Shown in pieces: positions 63,757 to 64,000 of a stretch of 64,000 nucleotides of DNA. The translations under genes and the position numbers were made by a program. The stretch spans positions 62,001 to 126,000 of the forward strand of contig JAGQRH010000004.1 in the NCBI GenBank assembly GCA_020425605.1, in the 5' to 3' direction. Every line of letters begins with the position of its first letter. The stretch's first letter is position 1. The notes under the pieces were generated by a model. That model was not told the origin of the DNA. It saw nothing but the letters and a program-made list of their open reading frames with translations, and searched no databases. Source of the stretch: Planctomycetota bacterium. Its GTDB lineage: Bacteria; Planctomycetota; UBA8742; UBA2392.

Positions 63757-64000
63757 ATGAAGAAGCTGCTGTTGCTGACAGGCCTGCTGGCCGTGCTGAT
63801 CGCGGGCTGCGTTTCCGGGCCGCCGCCGCGAGACGCGGAGTATTGGCGGAACTTCGTAAACGACTCGCCGCCGAGTTCGGATGAAGACATCGAGTTCTTC
63901 CCGCAGGGCGAGGTCGACCGCGATGTCGAGCTTGGTGAGGCCAGCGACTTTCACTTCAAGTTTATCGAGACCATGAATGCGGCGCCGATCTGGGTGATGG
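63757..64000 (+). CDS. Lipoprotein (3' end cut by window)
   Basis: ATG at 63757 with GAGGAG upstream; the frame is open for 81 codons to the window end. Lipoprotein signal MKKLLLLTGLLAVLIAGC, then VSGPPPRDAEYWRNFVNDSP, DEDIEFFPQGEVDRDVELGE. Function cannot be judged from this part. Confidence 0.75.
   Translation, partial: MKKLLLLTGLLAVLIAGCVSGPPPRDAEYWRNFVNDSPPSSDEDIEFFPQGEVDRDVELGEASDFHFKFIETMNAAPIWVM

Overview
This is a GC-rich bacterial chromosome segment with dense coding on both strands, about 55 protein genes and three tRNAs. There are no rRNAs, no CRISPR array and no recognisable transposase. Gene content points to a didermal bacterium, most likely Planctomycetota or a nearby lineage (inference, not proven). 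The hints are a ThiD2-ThiE fusion, an ADSL-type adenylosuccinate lyase, an ECF sigma/anti-sigma operon, many secreted proteins with acidic or proline-rich linkers, outer-membrane proteins (a TolC-type protein and a DUF3570 protein), and palindromic REP-like repeats.

Layout. 1-3.3 kb: purB (cut by the window start) diverges from a thiE gene that may be leaderless. 3.4-11.3 kb: minus-strand secreted proteins, including a matrixin-like metalloprotease and a large TDGT-repeat protein; both end in a Cys + transmembrane + Arg tail. 11.4-17.3 kb: a fused DppD-DppF ATPase, tRNA-Leu(AAG), glnA and a beta-carbonic anhydrase. 17.45-21.55 kb: a four-gene amidoligase cassette (C39-like peptidase, RLAN/RimK ATP-grasp ligase, GCS2 ligase, N-formylglutamate amidohydrolase-like protein) with overlapping gene ends. 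21.6-31.8 kb: two large secreted proteins, one frameshifted, then a B12-binding radical SAM enzyme and a membrane-anchored protein. 31.8-35.4 kb: tRNA-Ser and an operon of ECF sigma factor, anti-sigma/FecR-like protein and a thioredoxin-like protein whose frame holds one in-frame UGA followed by a SECIS-like hairpin. 35.6-39.2 kb: small lipoproteins, hypothetical genes and REP-like repeats, with one gene framed by 21-bp inverted copies. 39.3-46.1 kb: a tandem M14 carboxypeptidase pair (one apparently dead), Nudix hydrolase, esterase and epimerase. 46.3-52.3 kb: an operon resembling the Ralstonia phcBSRQ quorum-sensing locus, with PhcS- and PhcR-like parts fused. 52.4-55.4 kb: DUF4266, DUF3570 and a thioredoxin-ApbE fusion. 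55.5-64 kb: tRNA-Leu(UAA), a D-threonine aldolase-like enzyme, DedA, a TolC-like protein, an isopropylmalate synthase-like enzyme, Nudix, an HI0933-family flavoprotein, a histidine phosphatase and small lipoproteins, the last one cut by the window end.

The most interesting parts are the candidate selenoprotein (32063-33280), the Phc-like signalling operon (46272-52288) and the amidoligase cassette (17454-21553). All functions are read from motifs and remembered family features; no database search was run.
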